Shown: piece after piece, positions 29,841 through 39,202 of the stretch
Position numbering within the stretch: position 1 is the first letter of the stretch
How the letters are laid out: each line of letters starts with the position of its first letter
From: Opitutaceae bacterium
Lineage (GTDB): Bacteria; Verrucomicrobiota; Verrucomicrobiia; Opitutales; Opitutaceae
DNA length: 64,000 nt
Assembly (NCBI GenBank): GCA_030648295.1
Contig: JAUSID010000110.1
Coordinates: forward strand, 1-64,000
Direction: 5' to 3'
Translations under genes and position numbers: made by a program
Notes under the pieces: model-generated
Seen by the model: only the letters and a program-made list of their open reading frames with translations
The model's database searches: none
Told to the model about the DNA's origin: nothing

Positions 29841-30704
29841 ATGACCGAACCCGCGCCCACGTTGTACGAACAAGTCGTCGCCCTCGAGCGGGAGGGCACC
29901 GGGTTCGTGCTCGTAATTCTGATTGAGACCCTCGGCAGCACGCCGCAGGACGCGGGCGCAAAAATGCTGGTGACCGCGGCGGGACGCCAGAGCGGAACGG
30001 TCGGCGGCGGGAAGATCGAAGCCGAGGCGATTGCTCTCGCGCAGGAAATGCTGGGCCAAATCACGCCGCAGCCGCGGTTCGTGTCCTGGACCTTGAAGGG
30101 CGACGTCGGAATGACGTGCGGCGGCTCGGTGAAATTCTATCTCGAGCCGCATGTGGCGGAGGGCGCGGGCTGGCCGCTCGCAATTTTCGGCGCGGGCCAT
30201 GTTTCGCAGGCGCTGCTGCGGGTGCTGGTTCCGCTCCCGTGTTCGATCACTGTGTGTGACTCGCGCGCCGAATGGCTGGAGCAACTCCCCCGCGCCCGCA
30301 ACGTGCGCGTCGTCACGCAGGACCAACCGGCCCGGCTCGTCGCCGAACTGCCGGAGCACGCGTTCGTACTATGTATGACAAAGGGCCATACGACCGACCT
30401 GCCGATCCTCCAGCAGGCGCTGGGGCGAAAATTTCCTTTTGTCGGTGCGATTGGCAGCGAGGCCAAAGCCGCCGTGCTGCGAAGGGAGCTGGTTGCCGGC
30501 GGACTCGCGCCGGATCGAGCCGCGCAACTCCACTGCCCCCTCGGGCTGCCGTTTGGCCAGAATCATCCGCACGAAATTGCGCTCAGCATCGCGGCGCAAT
30601 TGCTCTCCGAACGCGATCGCGTGGGGGGCGAAATGCCGGCCGCTGCGCCGGCTGCCCCGCCCCCTCCGGCCCCCGCCGAAAAACCCGAGTCGGCTCCCGG
30701 CTAA
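29841..30704 (+). CDS. xdhC: XdhC-family protein (molybdenum cofactor insertion for xanthine dehydrogenase-type enzymes)
   Basis: 287 residues. XdhC binds molybdenum cofactor, promotes its sulfuration and loads it into xanthine dehydrogenase. The N-terminal XdhC/CoxI part shows IETLGSTPQDAGAKMLV, GTVGGGKIEAEA and GMTCGGSVKFYLEP; the C-terminal Rossmann-like part shows LAIFGAGHVSQAL, TKGHTTDLPIL, FVGAIGSEAKA and CPLGLPFGQNHPHEIALSI. A Pro/Ala-rich tail of about 20 residues is extra. No xdhA/xdhB gene is in the window, so its client must be encoded elsewhere. It lies alone between repeats. Confidence 0.9.
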   Translation: MTEPAPTLYEQVVALEREGTGFVLVILIETLGSTPQDAGAKMLVTAAGRQSGTVGGGKIEAEAIALAQEMLGQITPQPRFVSWTLKGDVGMTCGGSVKFYLEPHVAEGAGWPLAIFGAGHVSQALLRVLVPLPCSITVCDSRAEWLEQLPRARNVRVVTQDQPARLVAELPEHAFVLCMTKGHTTDLPILQQALGRKFPFVGAIGSEAKAAVLRRELVAGGLAPDRAAQLHCPLGLPFGQNHPHEIALSIAAQLLSERDRVGGEMPAAAPAAPPPPAPAEKPESAPG

Positions 30705-30859
30705 GGTTTTCTCTTTATCTTTCTTCGTTCTCGATGCCGCCGAGTCCGCCAACCCGGAGAAAGCGAAAGATTAAGAGAACGAGAAAGACTCCAACGGGTC
30801 GGAATCTACCCGGGAGTTGCACGGAACCCTGCCGATCCCCATCTTTCTAACCTCAAGTC

Positions 30860-31504
30860 ATGACTGCCCATCGTTTGAAGGTCCTGACCTCGTCTCTCGC
30901 CGCGCTCTGCGCCGTTGCGATCGCGCACGGCCAGGCTGCTCCGCGTCCGCCGGCGAGCTCGTCCGAACCCGGCTCGGCGCCGACCGCTCCGAAGCGCACC
31001 CGCGCCATTTCCCCCGAACTAGCCGCGCAGCTTTCGGCGGGCACCCCGAAGTACACGCCCGCGCCGCCGAAGCCCGAGCCTAAACCGGAGGAGGAGCTCC
31101 CGGACATGCGTGACATCGACAAGCCGAAGAACGCGATCATCCGGCTGCCGAAATACATCGTGCAGGAGCCGAAGCCGGCGGTGCTGAACGAGCGCGCGGT
31201 CCACACACCGCAGGGCCTGGCCGACCTCGCGGTCCGCCGCTACATTTCCGATGCCGATCGCGCCTTGAACCGGTACACGATTCCACTTTTCGCGCCCATC
31301 ACGCTCGGCGGCGGCTCTACCATGGAACAGCGCGCGCTGACGATGTACGCCGAAGACGAGCGGCTGCGGAATATGGCCGAACTGGGCGACAACGCTCGAA
31401 TGATCAGCACGACGGATCAGGCCGCGGGCACCTACGTGAAGCGTGAGGTCGACAAGACCTACGTGCGCACGAGCGATTTCGGCTGGAATAACGGCAAACG
31501 CTGA
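30860..31504 (+). CDS. secreted proline-rich protein of unknown function
   Basis: 214 residues. A signal peptide (VLTSSLAALCAVAIAHGQ) is followed by a Pro/Ala/Glu-rich spacer (TPAPPKPEPKPEEELPDM) and a folded-looking C-terminal half with IRLPKYIVQEPKPAVLNERA, YISDADRALNRYTIPLF and QRALTMYAEDERLRNM. I do not recognise a named family. Base composition and codon use look like those of real genes nearby, and the length of the open frame supports it. The spacer resembles wall- or periplasm-spanning linkers, so an envelope location is likely. Confidence 0.65.
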   Translation: MTAHRLKVLTSSLAALCAVAIAHGQAAPRPPASSSEPGSAPTAPKRTRAISPELAAQLSAGTPKYTPAPPKPEPKPEEELPDMRDIDKPKNAIIRLPKYIVQEPKPAVLNERAVHTPQGLADLAVRRYISDADRALNRYTIPLFAPITLGGGSTMEQRALTMYAEDERLRNMAELGDNARMISTTDQAAGTYVKREVDKTYVRTSDFGWNNGKR

Positions 31505-31585
31505 GGCCCGCTGCGCGTGCCACACGCGCCGGGAGTGTGACGCGCGGACACGATTCGACTCAGGAATGGCGGGTGGGGCGCCCAT

Positions 31586-31790
31586 GATCCTCCCGACCGG
31601 TTCCGTTTCGAATTTCTCCAACACGGCCGGGACGGCCGTGCCACTCTGGCAGCCGATCCTCCGACGTGGCACGGGCGTCCCGCCCGTGATCCTGCCGGCC
31701 GATTCCGTTTCGAGATTCTCCAACACGGCCGGGACGGCCGTGCCACCCCGGCAGCCGGTTCTCCGACGTGGCATTGGGCGAGGCCGCCCG
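31586..31790. repeat. 102-bp tandem duplication
   Basis: Two consecutive copies (31586-31687 and 31688 to about 31790) of a unit containing TCCAACACGGCCGGGACGGC and CTCCGACGTGGCA. The unit includes the palindrome ACGGCCGGGACGGCCGT. It occupies most of the gap between the secreted protein and pgpA, possibly as a stack of REP-like hairpins. Confidence 0.8.
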
Positions 31791-31802
31791 CGCCCCAGGA
31801 GT

Positions 31803-32315
31803 TCAGCGAAGGGCCCAGAGCCAGGCGCCAGCGTGAAGCGCAAGACACGCGGCGAGGGCGGCGGCGAGATCGTCCGCGACCACGCCCCAGCCGCCGGGAA
31901 GGTTTTGCAGCCGCCGAATTCCAAACGGCTTCGTGATGTCGAACAGCCGGAACAGCGCGAACCCCGCGAGAAAGATCAGCCAGTTCGGCCAGGCGGACGG
32001 AAGCAGCTGCCAGGCGAGGAAACACAGCGGCATCGCGACGACTTCATCGAGCACGATTTCACCGGGATCGCGCGCGCCGAGCCGCACCTCCGCCTCGCCG
32101 CAAACGGCGACGGCGACATACGCGCCTAGCGCGCTCAGAATCAGGTTTCCGAATACGCCAACTCCGGCGAAGGCGATGGTGAAATACAGCAAACCCGCCA
32201 GTGAACCCCACGTTCCCGGCGCGGGCAGCCGGCGTCCCAGAGGGCCCAGCGTCGCCCAGCCAACGATGACCGGGGTCGGCAGCGACTGAGGCCACTCCGG
32301 CTGCGACCAGCGCAT
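31803..32315 (-). CDS. pgpA: phosphatidylglycerophosphatase A
   Basis: Dephosphorylates phosphatidylglycerol phosphate, the last step of phosphatidylglycerol synthesis, at the inner membrane. 170 residues with the PgpA motifs GTWGSLAGLL, DPGEIVLDEVVAMP, RLFDITKPFGIRRLQ and WGVVADDLAAAL, plus three to four membrane helices. It starts one base after the pgsA stop, so the two steps of the pathway form a clear operon. Confidence 0.95.
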   Translation of the reverse strand: MRWSQPEWPQSLPTPVIVGWATLGPLGRRLPAPGTWGSLAGLLYFTIAFAGVGVFGNLILSALGAYVAVAVCGEAEVRLGARDPGEIVLDEVVAMPLCFLAWQLLPSAWPNWLIFLAGFALFRLFDITKPFGIRRLQNLPGGWGVVADDLAAALAACLALHAGAWLWALR

Positions 32316-32316
32316 G

Positions 32317-32916
32317 TCAGGTAAACAGCACCCCGCCGTGGCGGCGGAAATACGAAATCCCGGAAGTGATGGTTAGGATGGCGGAGAGCACGAAGAGTGC
32401 GATCCCGACGAGCCGCACGCCGATCACCCAGTTTCGGCCGTCACCGCCGCCGTAGATTTCCGGATAATCGTGCTCCAGCATCCGCGATCCCATCAGCCAG
32501 CCGATCGCATTGAGCTGCATGAAGGTCTTCACTTTCCCGCCCGCATCCGCCTCGACCACCTGACCCTTGACCGCCGCAGCCATGCGGAGACCCGAGATCG
32601 CGAACTCGCGACAGAGGATGCACAACAACAGAACGATCGCCGTGATGTTGTGCCCCATGAAGTAGTCGCCGTTCACGAGCGCGATCATGATTCCGATGAC
32701 GAGAACCTTGTCGATCACCGCGTCCATGAACCGGCCGAAGGCCGAGACCTCGCCGCGCTCGCGCGCGAGTTTGCCGTCGAGCCAGTCGGTGAGCGCCGCG
32801 ATGATGAACAGCCAGAACGCCGCGGTCGCCGCCCACAAGAAATCGGCGTACATCAAGCCGACGACGATGAACATCAGCGGCACACGCGAGAGGGTGAGCA
32901 GGTTCGGAAGGTTCAT
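32317..32916 (-). CDS. pgsA: CDP-diacylglycerol--glycerol-3-phosphate 3-phosphatidyltransferase
   Basis: Joins CDP-diacylglycerol and glycerol 3-phosphate to phosphatidylglycerol phosphate. 199 residues, start MNLPNLLTLSRV as is usual. The CDP-alcohol phosphotransferase motif is complete: DWLDGKLARERGEVSAFGRF followed by the two catalytic aspartates in MDAVIDK. Several membrane helices are evident. It is directly followed by pgpA and divergent from coaD, from which its start is separated by about 110 bp. Confidence 0.95.
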   Translation of the reverse strand: MNLPNLLTLSRVPLMFIVVGLMYADFLWAATAAFWLFIIAALTDWLDGKLARERGEVSAFGRFMDAVIDKVLVIGIMIALVNGDYFMGHNITAIVLLLCILCREFAISGLRMAAAVKGQVVEADAGGKVKTFMQLNAIGWLMGSRMLEHDYPEIYGGGDGRNWVIGVRLVGIALFVLSAILTITSGISYFRRHGGVLFT

Positions 32917-33028
32917 CGGCGCAAAGTGATGAAATCATGCGCTCGTCCGCTGAACGCAAGCGCGGAGCAGAAACCAAAAAACGCCATCGCCAACCGCAGC
33001 GCAGTGGTGTTCGCTGCCGCCTCGTTCA

Positions 33029-33508
33029 ATGCGCCACTGCATCTACCCCGGGACCTTCGATCCCATCACCTACGGTCATCTGGACGTGCTCGCCCGGGCG
33101 GCTCGTCTGTTCGAGCGCGTGACCGTCGCCGTGGCGGAGACCGCCGGCAAGGCGCCGCTTTTCACGGCCGCCGAGCGCCTCGCCATGGTCCAACCGAACG
33201 TCGCCAAATTTCCGAATGTCACCGTCACCACGTTCAGCGGGCTGCTGGTGGAGTTCTGCATGGCGCAGAAAGCGGATGCGATTATCCGCGGCCTGCGGGC
33301 GCTGTCCGACTTCGAGTTCGAATTCAACATGGCGCTGATGAACCGCCACCTGGAGCCGAAGATCGAGACGCTCTTCGTGATGCCGAACGAGCAATTCAGC
33401 TACACGAGTTCGACGCTGGTGAAACAGGTCGCGGCCTACGGCGGCGATGTCGGCCACTTCGTCCCGCCCAACGTTGCGATGGCGCTGACGACGGCGTTCA
33501 CGCGCTAG
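33029..33508 (+). CDS. coaD: phosphopantetheine adenylyltransferase
   Basis: Transfers AMP to 4'-phosphopantetheine in CoA synthesis. 159 residues, the family's usual length, with the nucleotidyltransferase signature CIYPGTFDPITYGHLDVLAR (His18 of TxGH), IIRGLRALSDFEFEFNMALM, and the tail FSYTSSTLVKQVAAYGGDV. It stands alone, divergent from pgsA, and is followed by nested inverted repeats. Confidence 0.96.
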   Translation: MRHCIYPGTFDPITYGHLDVLARAARLFERVTVAVAETAGKAPLFTAAERLAMVQPNVAKFPNVTVTTFSGLLVEFCMAQKADAIIRGLRALSDFEFEFNMALMNRHLEPKIETLFVMPNEQFSYTSSTLVKQVAAYGGDVGHFVPPNVAMALTTAFTR

Positions 33509-33619
33509 CCGCGAAATTTGGCGGCAGCGAGGGCAGCCATCGCGCAAGCGTTCGCGTTTCACGTTGCCAACGCCCTCTCCCATTTCGCGGCTAATCACAA
33601 AACCGCGTCGCGGTTTTGT
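33506..33619. terminator. nested inverted repeats, terminator-like, after coaD
   Basis: TAGCCGCGAAAT (33506-33517, including the coaD stop) pairs with ATTTCGCGGCTA (33582-33593). Immediately after, ACAAAACCGCG (33597-33607) and CGCGGTTTTGT (33609-33619) form a tight 11-bp stem with A and T tracts on either side, as in a bidirectional intrinsic terminator. Confidence 0.55.
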
Positions 33620-33767
33620 CGTGGCCCGCATGACACCTCGCCGCACGGCATGAAGGCGGGGCCGGCGAGCCACCGATGTGACTCGAGAGCCATCGGGGGC
33701 GGAAAAATGCGGGCCACGGCGCAGTTGACGCGCCGCGCCGCATCACCGAGAACAACGCGCCTCATCG

Positions 33768-35111
33768 ATGAGCAACGGCAACGGCCAGACGACAATTCCG
33801 AATCCCGCCCACGCGCAGGCGACGACAATCAAGCCCACGGATCTCCGCGGGATCTTGAAATACGTTCCGCGTTTCCAGGGACAAATCTTCCTCATCGCGA
33901 TCGACGGCTCGATTGTCGCGGATGAGAACATTGGCAACCTGCTGCTGGATATCGCGGTCCTCCGCTCGCTCGGAATCAAGATCGTGCTCGTTCACGGCAT
34001 CGGGCATCAACTCGTCGAACTGTCCGTCTCGCGTAACATTCCGATCACGAATGCAGATGGCACCGGCGTGACGGATGCGGCCACGCTCGATCTGGCGATT
34101 CGCGCCTCGTCGCGGGTCTCGCACTCTCTCGTCGAGGGGCTCACCCAGAACGCGCTCAAATGCGCCACGATGAATGCGGTCCGCGCGCTCCCCTTCGGAA
34201 TCATCAAGGGCATCGACCAGCAGTTCACCGGGCGCGTCGAGCGGATCGACAAGGACTTCGTGCTCGATCTGATCGATCGGCAGGTCGTGCCGGTGCTCTC
34301 CCCCATCGCGTTCGGCCCCGACGGAAAATCGCTGCGGGTGAATTCCGACCTGCTCGCGTCCGAGCTGGCCGAGGCGTTGCACGCCACCAAAGTCATCTAT
34401 CTCTGCCCGGCGGAAGGGCTCGAGATCGACGGCGCGTTTCGCCGCGAGATTTCCATGGAGTCGCTGCGTGAGATTCTCCAGGACGATCCGCAGCGCGTCG
34501 CTGACGCGACCCGCAGCAAGGCGATGCACGCGATCAAGGCGATCGAGAACGGCACCCCCCGCGTTCACATCCTGGACGGGCGGGTTTTCGATGGGCTGTT
34601 GAACGAGATCTTTTCCAACGACGGCGTGGGTTCGCTCGTCTATGGAAACGATTACCAGCAGATCCGGAAGGCGAAGAAGAGCGACGTCCGGATCATCTCG
34701 AACCTGACGCGGGCTGCCGTCCGCCGCGAGGAGCTCATTCACCGCTCGCAGCAGGCGATCGAAAAGAACATCGACCAGTTCTTCGTCTTCGAAATCGACG
34801 AGAACATCATCGCGTGCGTCACGCTGTTTTTCTACCCGGACAAGCCGCAGATGGCCGAGGTCGGATCGCTTTACGTGATGCCGTTCTACCACAATCGCGG
34901 CATCGGGAAAAAGATGGTCGATTACGCGGGCATGGTGGCGAAGGAGCGCGGCGCGACGACGGTGATCGCGCTGTCGACGCAGAGTTTCGGTTTCTTCACC
35001 AACGTGTGCGGGTTCGAGGAAACGACGAAGGACATCCTGCCGGAAGCGCGGCTGAAAGTTTACGAGGAGAGCGGCCGCAACGCGAAGGTGCTGATGAAGC
35101 GGCTCGGGTAG
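33768..35111 (+). CDS. argA: N-acetylglutamate synthase (ArgA-like: amino-acid kinase fold plus GNAT)
   Basis: Likely acetylates glutamate with acetyl-CoA, the first step of arginine synthesis. 447 residues. The N-terminal amino-acid-kinase-like domain shows FLIAIDGSIVADENIGNLLL, IVLVHGIGHQL, VPVLSPIAFGPDG and VNSDLLASELAEAL; the C-terminal GNAT domain (from about 300) shows AEVGSLYVMPFYHNRGIGKK, the acetyl-CoA pyrophosphate loop. The order and length match bacterial ArgA. N-acetylglutamate kinase (ArgB) is excluded by the GNAT part. No other arg gene is nearby. Confidence 0.9.
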   Translation: MSNGNGQTTIPNPAHAQATTIKPTDLRGILKYVPRFQGQIFLIAIDGSIVADENIGNLLLDIAVLRSLGIKIVLVHGIGHQLVELSVSRNIPITNADGTGVTDAATLDLAIRASSRVSHSLVEGLTQNALKCATMNAVRALPFGIIKGIDQQFTGRVERIDKDFVLDLIDRQVVPVLSPIAFGPDGKSLRVNSDLLASELAEALHATKVIYLCPAEGLEIDGAFRREISMESLREILQDDPQRVADATRSKAMHAIKAIENGTPRVHILDGRVFDGLLNEIFSNDGVGSLVYGNDYQQIRKAKKSDVRIISNLTRAAVRREELIHRSQQAIEKNIDQFFVFEIDENIIACVTLFFYPDKPQMAEVGSLYVMPFYHNRGIGKKMVDYAGMVAKERGATTVIALSTQSFGFFTNVCGFEETTKDILPEARLKVYEESGRNAKVLMKRLG

Positions 35112-35276
35112 CACCCCGTCGCGATTCCACGGGAAGCTGCGGGGTTGGCCAAAGATGGGCGCGGAAATCGCGCTCGATCCCGACGCGCTGCTGATTTCCC
35201 CACCGCGTGGTGGCGGCCGCAAATAACGACTTGTTTCTCGCCACGATCGTCCGGAGCGCCATGACTCGACTCAGTC

Positions 35277-36011
35277 ATGTCCAGCAACACCACTCCTGTT
35301 GTGCTTGTAACCGGGGCCGGTTCCGGGGTCGGACGCGCCACCGCATTGAAGTTCGCGTCCGAAGGCTGGCGCGTCGCGCTGCTCGGCCGGCGCGCCGACA
35401 CGCTGCGCGACACCTTTGCGCTCGTGTCGGACACCGCGCGTGAACGACTCGTCGCCTATCCCTGCGATCTCGCCGATGCCGCGGCGATCGACACCACGGC
35501 CGCCGCCGTGGTCGCGCGGTTTGGCCGCGTCGACGTGCTCGTCAACGCCGCCGGTACCAATATTCCGCACCGTTCGCTCGGCGAACTCGCGCGTGCCGAT
35601 TACGAAAACGTGATGGCGGCGAACCTGCATGGTGTCCTTTATCTCGTGCAGGCGGTGCTCCCGCAAATGCGGCTTCGCGGCTCGGGCACCATCATCAATG
35701 TCGGTTCGGAGGCGGGCAAACAGGCGTCGGCGAAATCGGGCGCGGCGTATGTCCTGTCCAAATTCGGACTGACGGGCCTGACGCAAACGATCAATGCGGA
35801 GGAGCGCGCACGCGGAATTCGCGCCTGCTGCGTTTTTCCCGGCGACATTGACACGCCGCTGCTCGAGAAACGCGCATCGCCGCCGCCGCCCGAAGCCCGC
35901 ACGCGGATGCTGCGGCCGGAGGACGTGGCCGAGTGCGTCTGGTTCGTCGCCACGCTGCCCGCGCGCGCAACGGTCGAAGAACTGGTCGTCCGGCCGACCC
36001 GGACGAACTGA
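35277..36011 (+). CDS. short-chain dehydrogenase/reductase
   Basis: 244 residues of classical SDR type: cofactor motif [14 protein letters not shown], catalytic Ser in INVGSEAGK, and YVLSK carrying Tyr and Lys. The absence of an acidic residue and the presence of LLGRR after beta-2 suggest NADP use (inference). It ends 19 bp before the YjhG/YagF-type dehydratase gene in the same direction, so both may act on a sugar acid or its aldose, for example xylose oxidation to xylonate. The substrate cannot be read from the sequence. Confidence 0.85.
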   Translation: MSSNTTPVVLVTGAGSGVGRATALKFASEGWRVALLGRRADTLRDTFALVSDTARERLVAYPCDLADAAAIDTTAAAVVARFGRVDVLVNAAGTNIPHRSLGELARADYENVMAANLHGVLYLVQAVLPQMRLRGSGTIINVGSEAGKQASAKSGAAYVLSKFGLTGLTQTINAEERARGIRACCVFPGDIDTPLLEKRASPPPPEARTRMLRPEDVAECVWFVATLPARATVEELVVRPTRTN

Positions 36012-36030
36012 TCCAACTCGTCGTCCCGCC

Positions 36031-38013
36031 ATGCCGCATCCTGACTTTCTCGATTCGAACAACGACGCGATCTACGCGCTGCGGACCACGGCGCCCGGGC
36101 CGACGGGGCGGTTGCCGCTCGAGCCGGTGCAGCTGCGGCACATGAGCAGCGGCGATCTTTTCGGCTGGACGCAAAACGCCGGGATGGGCTGGGACCCGTC
36201 GAAGCTGCGCGGCAAGGAATTTTTGATCCTGAGCACGCAGGGCGGAATTCGCGCGCCGGACGGCACGCCGGTCGCGCTCGGCTACCATACGGGACATTGG
36301 GAAGTCGGGCTGCTGATGGAGGAAGCCGCGCGCACCTTCACCAGCGCCGGCGCGGTGCCGTTTGCCGGCTATGTCAGCGACCCCTGCGACGGCCGGACAA
36401 ACGGGACGGCGGGCATGCTCGACAGCCTGCCCTATCGCAACGACGCCGCCATCGTACTCAGACGTTTGATACGATCGCTGCCGACGCGCCGCGGCGTGCT
36501 CGGGGTGGCCACGTGCGACAAGGGCCTGCCGGCCATGCTGATGGCGCTCGCCGGCATGGGCGACCTGCCGACGATTCTGGTGCCGGGCGGCGTGACGCTG
36601 CTGGCCGAGGAAGCGGAGGACGCGGGCAAAGTGCAGACTCTGGCGACGCGGTTTGCGCGTGGCGACGTTACGTTCGAGTACGCGGCGGAGATGGGGTGCC
36701 GCGCCTGCGGATCACCGGGTGGCGGCTGCCAGTTCATGGGCACGGCGGCGACCAGCCAGGTTGTCGCCGAAGGACTCGGGCTTTCGCTGCCCCACGGCGC
36801 ATTGAGCCCGAGCGGTTCCGAAATCTGGCGCGATCTGGCGCGGCGATCCGCGCGCGCGCTGATGACGCTCGAGGAAAAAGGCGTGACGACGCGCGACATC
36901 ATCACCGATGACGCGCTGCACAATGCGATGGTCGTGCATGCCGCATTCGGCGGCTCGACCAACCTCGTGTTGCACGTGCCTGCCATTGCGCATGCCGCCG
37001 GTTGCCGCCGGCCAACCGTGGATGACTGGGCGCGGATCAACCGCTCCGTGCCGCGGCTGGTCGATGTGCTGCCCAACGGGCCGACGCATTATGCGACCGT
37101 CCAGGTGTTCCTCGCCGGCGGCGTGCCGGAGGTAATGCTGCATCTACGCGAGGCGGGGCTGCTCCGGCTCGGCGCGCGCACCGTGAGCGGCGCGACTCTG
37201 GGCGAAAATCTCGAGTGGTGGGGAAAATCCGAGCGACGGCGCCGGCTGCGCGAAAAACTTCATCTGCTCGACGGCATCGATCCCAATCTGGTGATCATGG
37301 GACCGGCAAAGGCCCGGGAGCGCGGGCTCGCGAGCACGATCACGTTCCTGCGCGGGAATCTCGCGCCCGAAGGTGCGCTGGTGAAAAGCACTGCCATCGC
37401 ACACGAGTTGATTGGCGCCGACGGCGTGTTTCGCCACGAAGGGCCGGCCCGCGTGTTCACGGGCGAGTCGACCGCCATCGCGGCGTTGAAGGCCGGCCGC
37501 GTCAAAGCCGGCGACGTGATGGTGCTGATGGGCATCGGTCCCGGATGCGGGATGCCGGAGACCTATCAAATCACCTCGGCGTTGAAGTACGTGAAAGAGG
37601 GCCAGCGAATCGCGCTGGTAACGGACGGACGTTTTTCGGGCGTTTCCACGGGCGCGTGCATCGGCCATGTGAGTCCTGAAGCCTGGGCCGGCGGGCCAAT
37701 CGGCCGCGTGCGCGATGGCGACATCGTCCGGCTGGTGATCGACACGCAGCGGCTGGAGGGTTCGGTTGACGTAATGGGAGTGGATGCGCGGGAATTTGAG
37801 GCCCGCCCGCGGCATCCCTCGCTGCGTCCGGATCCGAGGGTGCCGGCGGACACGAGGCTCTGGGCGGCATTGCAGAACGCCAGCGGTGGAAGCTGGGGCG
37901 GCTGCATCTACGATCACGAACGAATCATTCGCCTGCTCGAATTGGGAGCCGCAGCGGAAAGCGCCGCGGGGGCGCCATCGGTCGGCGCGCCGGAAGTCGA
38001 TGGCCGAGCATGA
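36031..38013 (+). CDS. YjhG/YagF-type D-xylonate dehydratase (IlvD/Edd family)
   Basis: Dehydrates a sugar acid to a 2-keto-3-deoxy acid; E. coli YjhG and YagF act on D-xylonate. 660 residues from ATG 36031, close to the family length; the frame runs upstream through the SDR gene in another frame. Iron-sulfur cysteines of the IlvD/Edd family are seen in [18 protein letters not shown] and [14 protein letters not shown]. Strongly YjhG-like segments are [68 protein letters not shown] and [12 protein letters not shown]. It probably forms a two-gene unit with the SDR for pentose oxidation. Confidence 0.92.
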   Translation: MPHPDFLDSNNDAIYALRTTAPGPTGRLPLEPVQLRHMSSGDLFGWTQNAGMGWDPSKLRGKEFLILSTQGGIRAPDGTPVALGYHTGHWEVGLLMEEAARTFTSAGAVPFAGYVSDPCDGRTNGTAGMLDSLPYRNDAAIVLRRLIRSLPTRRGVLGVATCDKGLPAMLMALAGMGDLPTILVPGGVTLLAEEAEDAGKVQTLATRFARGDVTFEYAAEMGCRACGSPGGGCQFMGTAATSQVVAEGLGLSLPHGALSPSGSEIWRDLARRSARALMTLEEKGVTTRDIITDDALHNAMVVHAAFGGSTNLVLHVPAIAHAAGCRRPTVDDWARINRSVPRLVDVLPNGPTHYATVQVFLAGGVPEVMLHLREAGLLRLGARTVSGATLGENLEWWGKSERRRRLREKLHLLDGIDPNLVIMGPAKARERGLASTITFLRGNLAPEGALVKSTAIAHELIGADGVFRHEGPARVFTGESTAIAALKAGRVKAGDVMVLMGIGPGCGMPETYQITSALKYVKEGQRIALVTDGRFSGVSTGACIGHVSPEAWAGGPIGRVRDGDIVRLVIDTQRLEGSVDVMGVDAREFEARPRHPSLRPDPRVPADTRLWAALQNASGGSWGGCIYDHERIIRLLELGAAAESAAGAPSVGAPEVDGRA

Positions 38014-38067
38014 TCTGTCGCCGGCTCCGGCGGCGACGAGTTTATCGGGTTCTGCGCACCGGCAACG

Positions 38068-38280
38068 TCAAGTCGTCCGGGGCGGGAACGGCAGCGGCGG
38101 AGTCGCGCCGCGATGCGGCCGGCAGGATTCTTGCGACTGCTGGAGCAGCGATTTCCGCGCCGAGGAGATCATGCTTTTCACGCGGACGTCCGCGACGGTA
38201 AGCCGCCCTTCAGCGTCACGAAAAACCGCCAGCGCGCCCTCCAATGCGCGCAGGATTCGATTAGTAGCTTCCTCTTCCAT
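38068..38280 (-). CDS. small protein of unknown function
   Basis: 70 residues, starting five bases after the stop of the next small gene upstream. The first 55 residues are helix-prone (EEEATNRILRALEGALAVFR, KSMISSARKSLLQQSQE); the end is Pro-rich and may be accidental. No family recognised. Kept because of its tight spacing with the neighbour and its real-protein-like composition. Confidence 0.4.
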   Translation of the reverse strand: MEEEATNRILRALEGALAVFRDAEGRLTVADVRVKSMISSARKSLLQQSQESCRPHRGATPPLPFPPRTT

Positions 38281-38285
38281 CCGGG

Positions 38286-38591
38286 TCAGTGCGGCGCGGC
38301 TGTCGCCTCTTCTTGGATGCGCATTTCGTGAACTTCCTTGCGGGCGCTAAGGAGGCTTTCGCAAATCTTTCGCTCGCCCGTCGGAAGCGAGAACCATTGC
38401 TCGTCAAAATCCGCCAGCGCCTGATCGAGGCGCCGTTCAATAACTCGGTATTCGGCTTCGGTCATTCCGGCTACATACAAACAAATTGCAACGACTTCCA
38501 CAATGGGCCGGCTCCCGTCCGCGAACTCCGGGTAATTCCGGAAGACCGTAAATTCGCGCGGTGCCTCGGCGAAGGGGCTAGGCCAAGGCAC
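38286..38591 (-). CDS. small protein of unknown function
   Basis: 101 residues from 38591, or 59 from an internal ATG at 38465. The C-terminal part MTEAEYRVIERRLDQALADF and SLPTGERKICESLLSARKEV looks helical and genuinely coding; the N-terminal part includes a hydrophobic IVEVVAICLYVAG stretch. No family recognised. Followed at five bases by a second small gene, suggesting a two-gene unit. Confidence 0.45.
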   Translation of the reverse strand: MPWPSPFAEAPREFTVFRNYPEFADGSRPIVEVVAICLYVAGMTEAEYRVIERRLDQALADFDEQWFSLPTGERKICESLLSARKEVHEMRIQEEATAAPH

Positions 38592-38770
38592 TCGGCGTTT
38601 TACCTTTATCCTCGCACGCCCCGGGGATTCGCCGACCCGAGTTTCCGCGAAGTTCCGACTACACGCCGACTTGGAAGAAGCGCCGCCGCCGTGTACGTTC
38701 GCGGCGGAGCCTTCCCATACCCAAGGAACTCATTGTCCCCTCGAAAAACCCGCCGCCGGCGTCGCCGCAG

Positions 38771-39202
38771 GTGCTCGCCGAGAAAATCGCGAGTGGTGGA
38801 GCAATCGTGACCATGGCGGGTTGTCCGATCAATCGCTACCTCGTGGGCCAGCTCGCCTGGCTCGATTCCCACCGGCTGTTCTGGTTCACCGCCCATGGCG
38901 ATTCCGCGGAGGACGGTCATGTGCTCGAATTCGACGAACTCCAGTGTGTCGCCGAACAGTGGATATGTTTCTATGCCGGCGGGCAACTTCTCGCGTGCCT
39001 GTCGGCGATCCGCGCTGCCGGCGTCGAGGATCCGGACGATTACCTGATTGCGTGGCAGCTCTGGCATGAGGTCGCGCCGCGGCGCACGAAGCTGATTCGC
39101 AGCTGCCTGGCCCGCTGGGCGACGGACGAGGACGAGCCGGCGCCGGAGAAACCACGGCGGCCGAGTCGCGCGCCGTTCGTCGCGATCCACCCCTGCACCT
39201 AG
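38771..39202 (+). CDS. protein of unknown function
   Basis: 143 residues. Aromatic- and cysteine-containing segments such as CPINRYLVGQLAWLDSHRLF, EQWICFYAGGQLLACLSAIR and DDYLIAWQLWHEVAP look like a folded cytoplasmic protein with a charged Pro-rich tail. The in-frame ATG at 38813 is an alternative start. I do not recognise the family. It is isolated among small genes. Confidence 0.5.
   Translation: MLAEKIASGGAIVTMAGCPINRYLVGQLAWLDSHRLFWFTAHGDSAEDGHVLEFDELQCVAEQWICFYAGGQLLACLSAIRAAGVEDPDDYLIAWQLWHEVAPRRTKLIRSCLARWATDEDEPAPEKPRRPSRAPFVAIHPCT

Noticed and set aside
31443-32129. 228-codon plus-strand frame over the 102-bp repeat and pgpA
   Set aside because: It overlaps pgpA antisense and reads through the tandem repeat; pgpA motifs are unambiguous.
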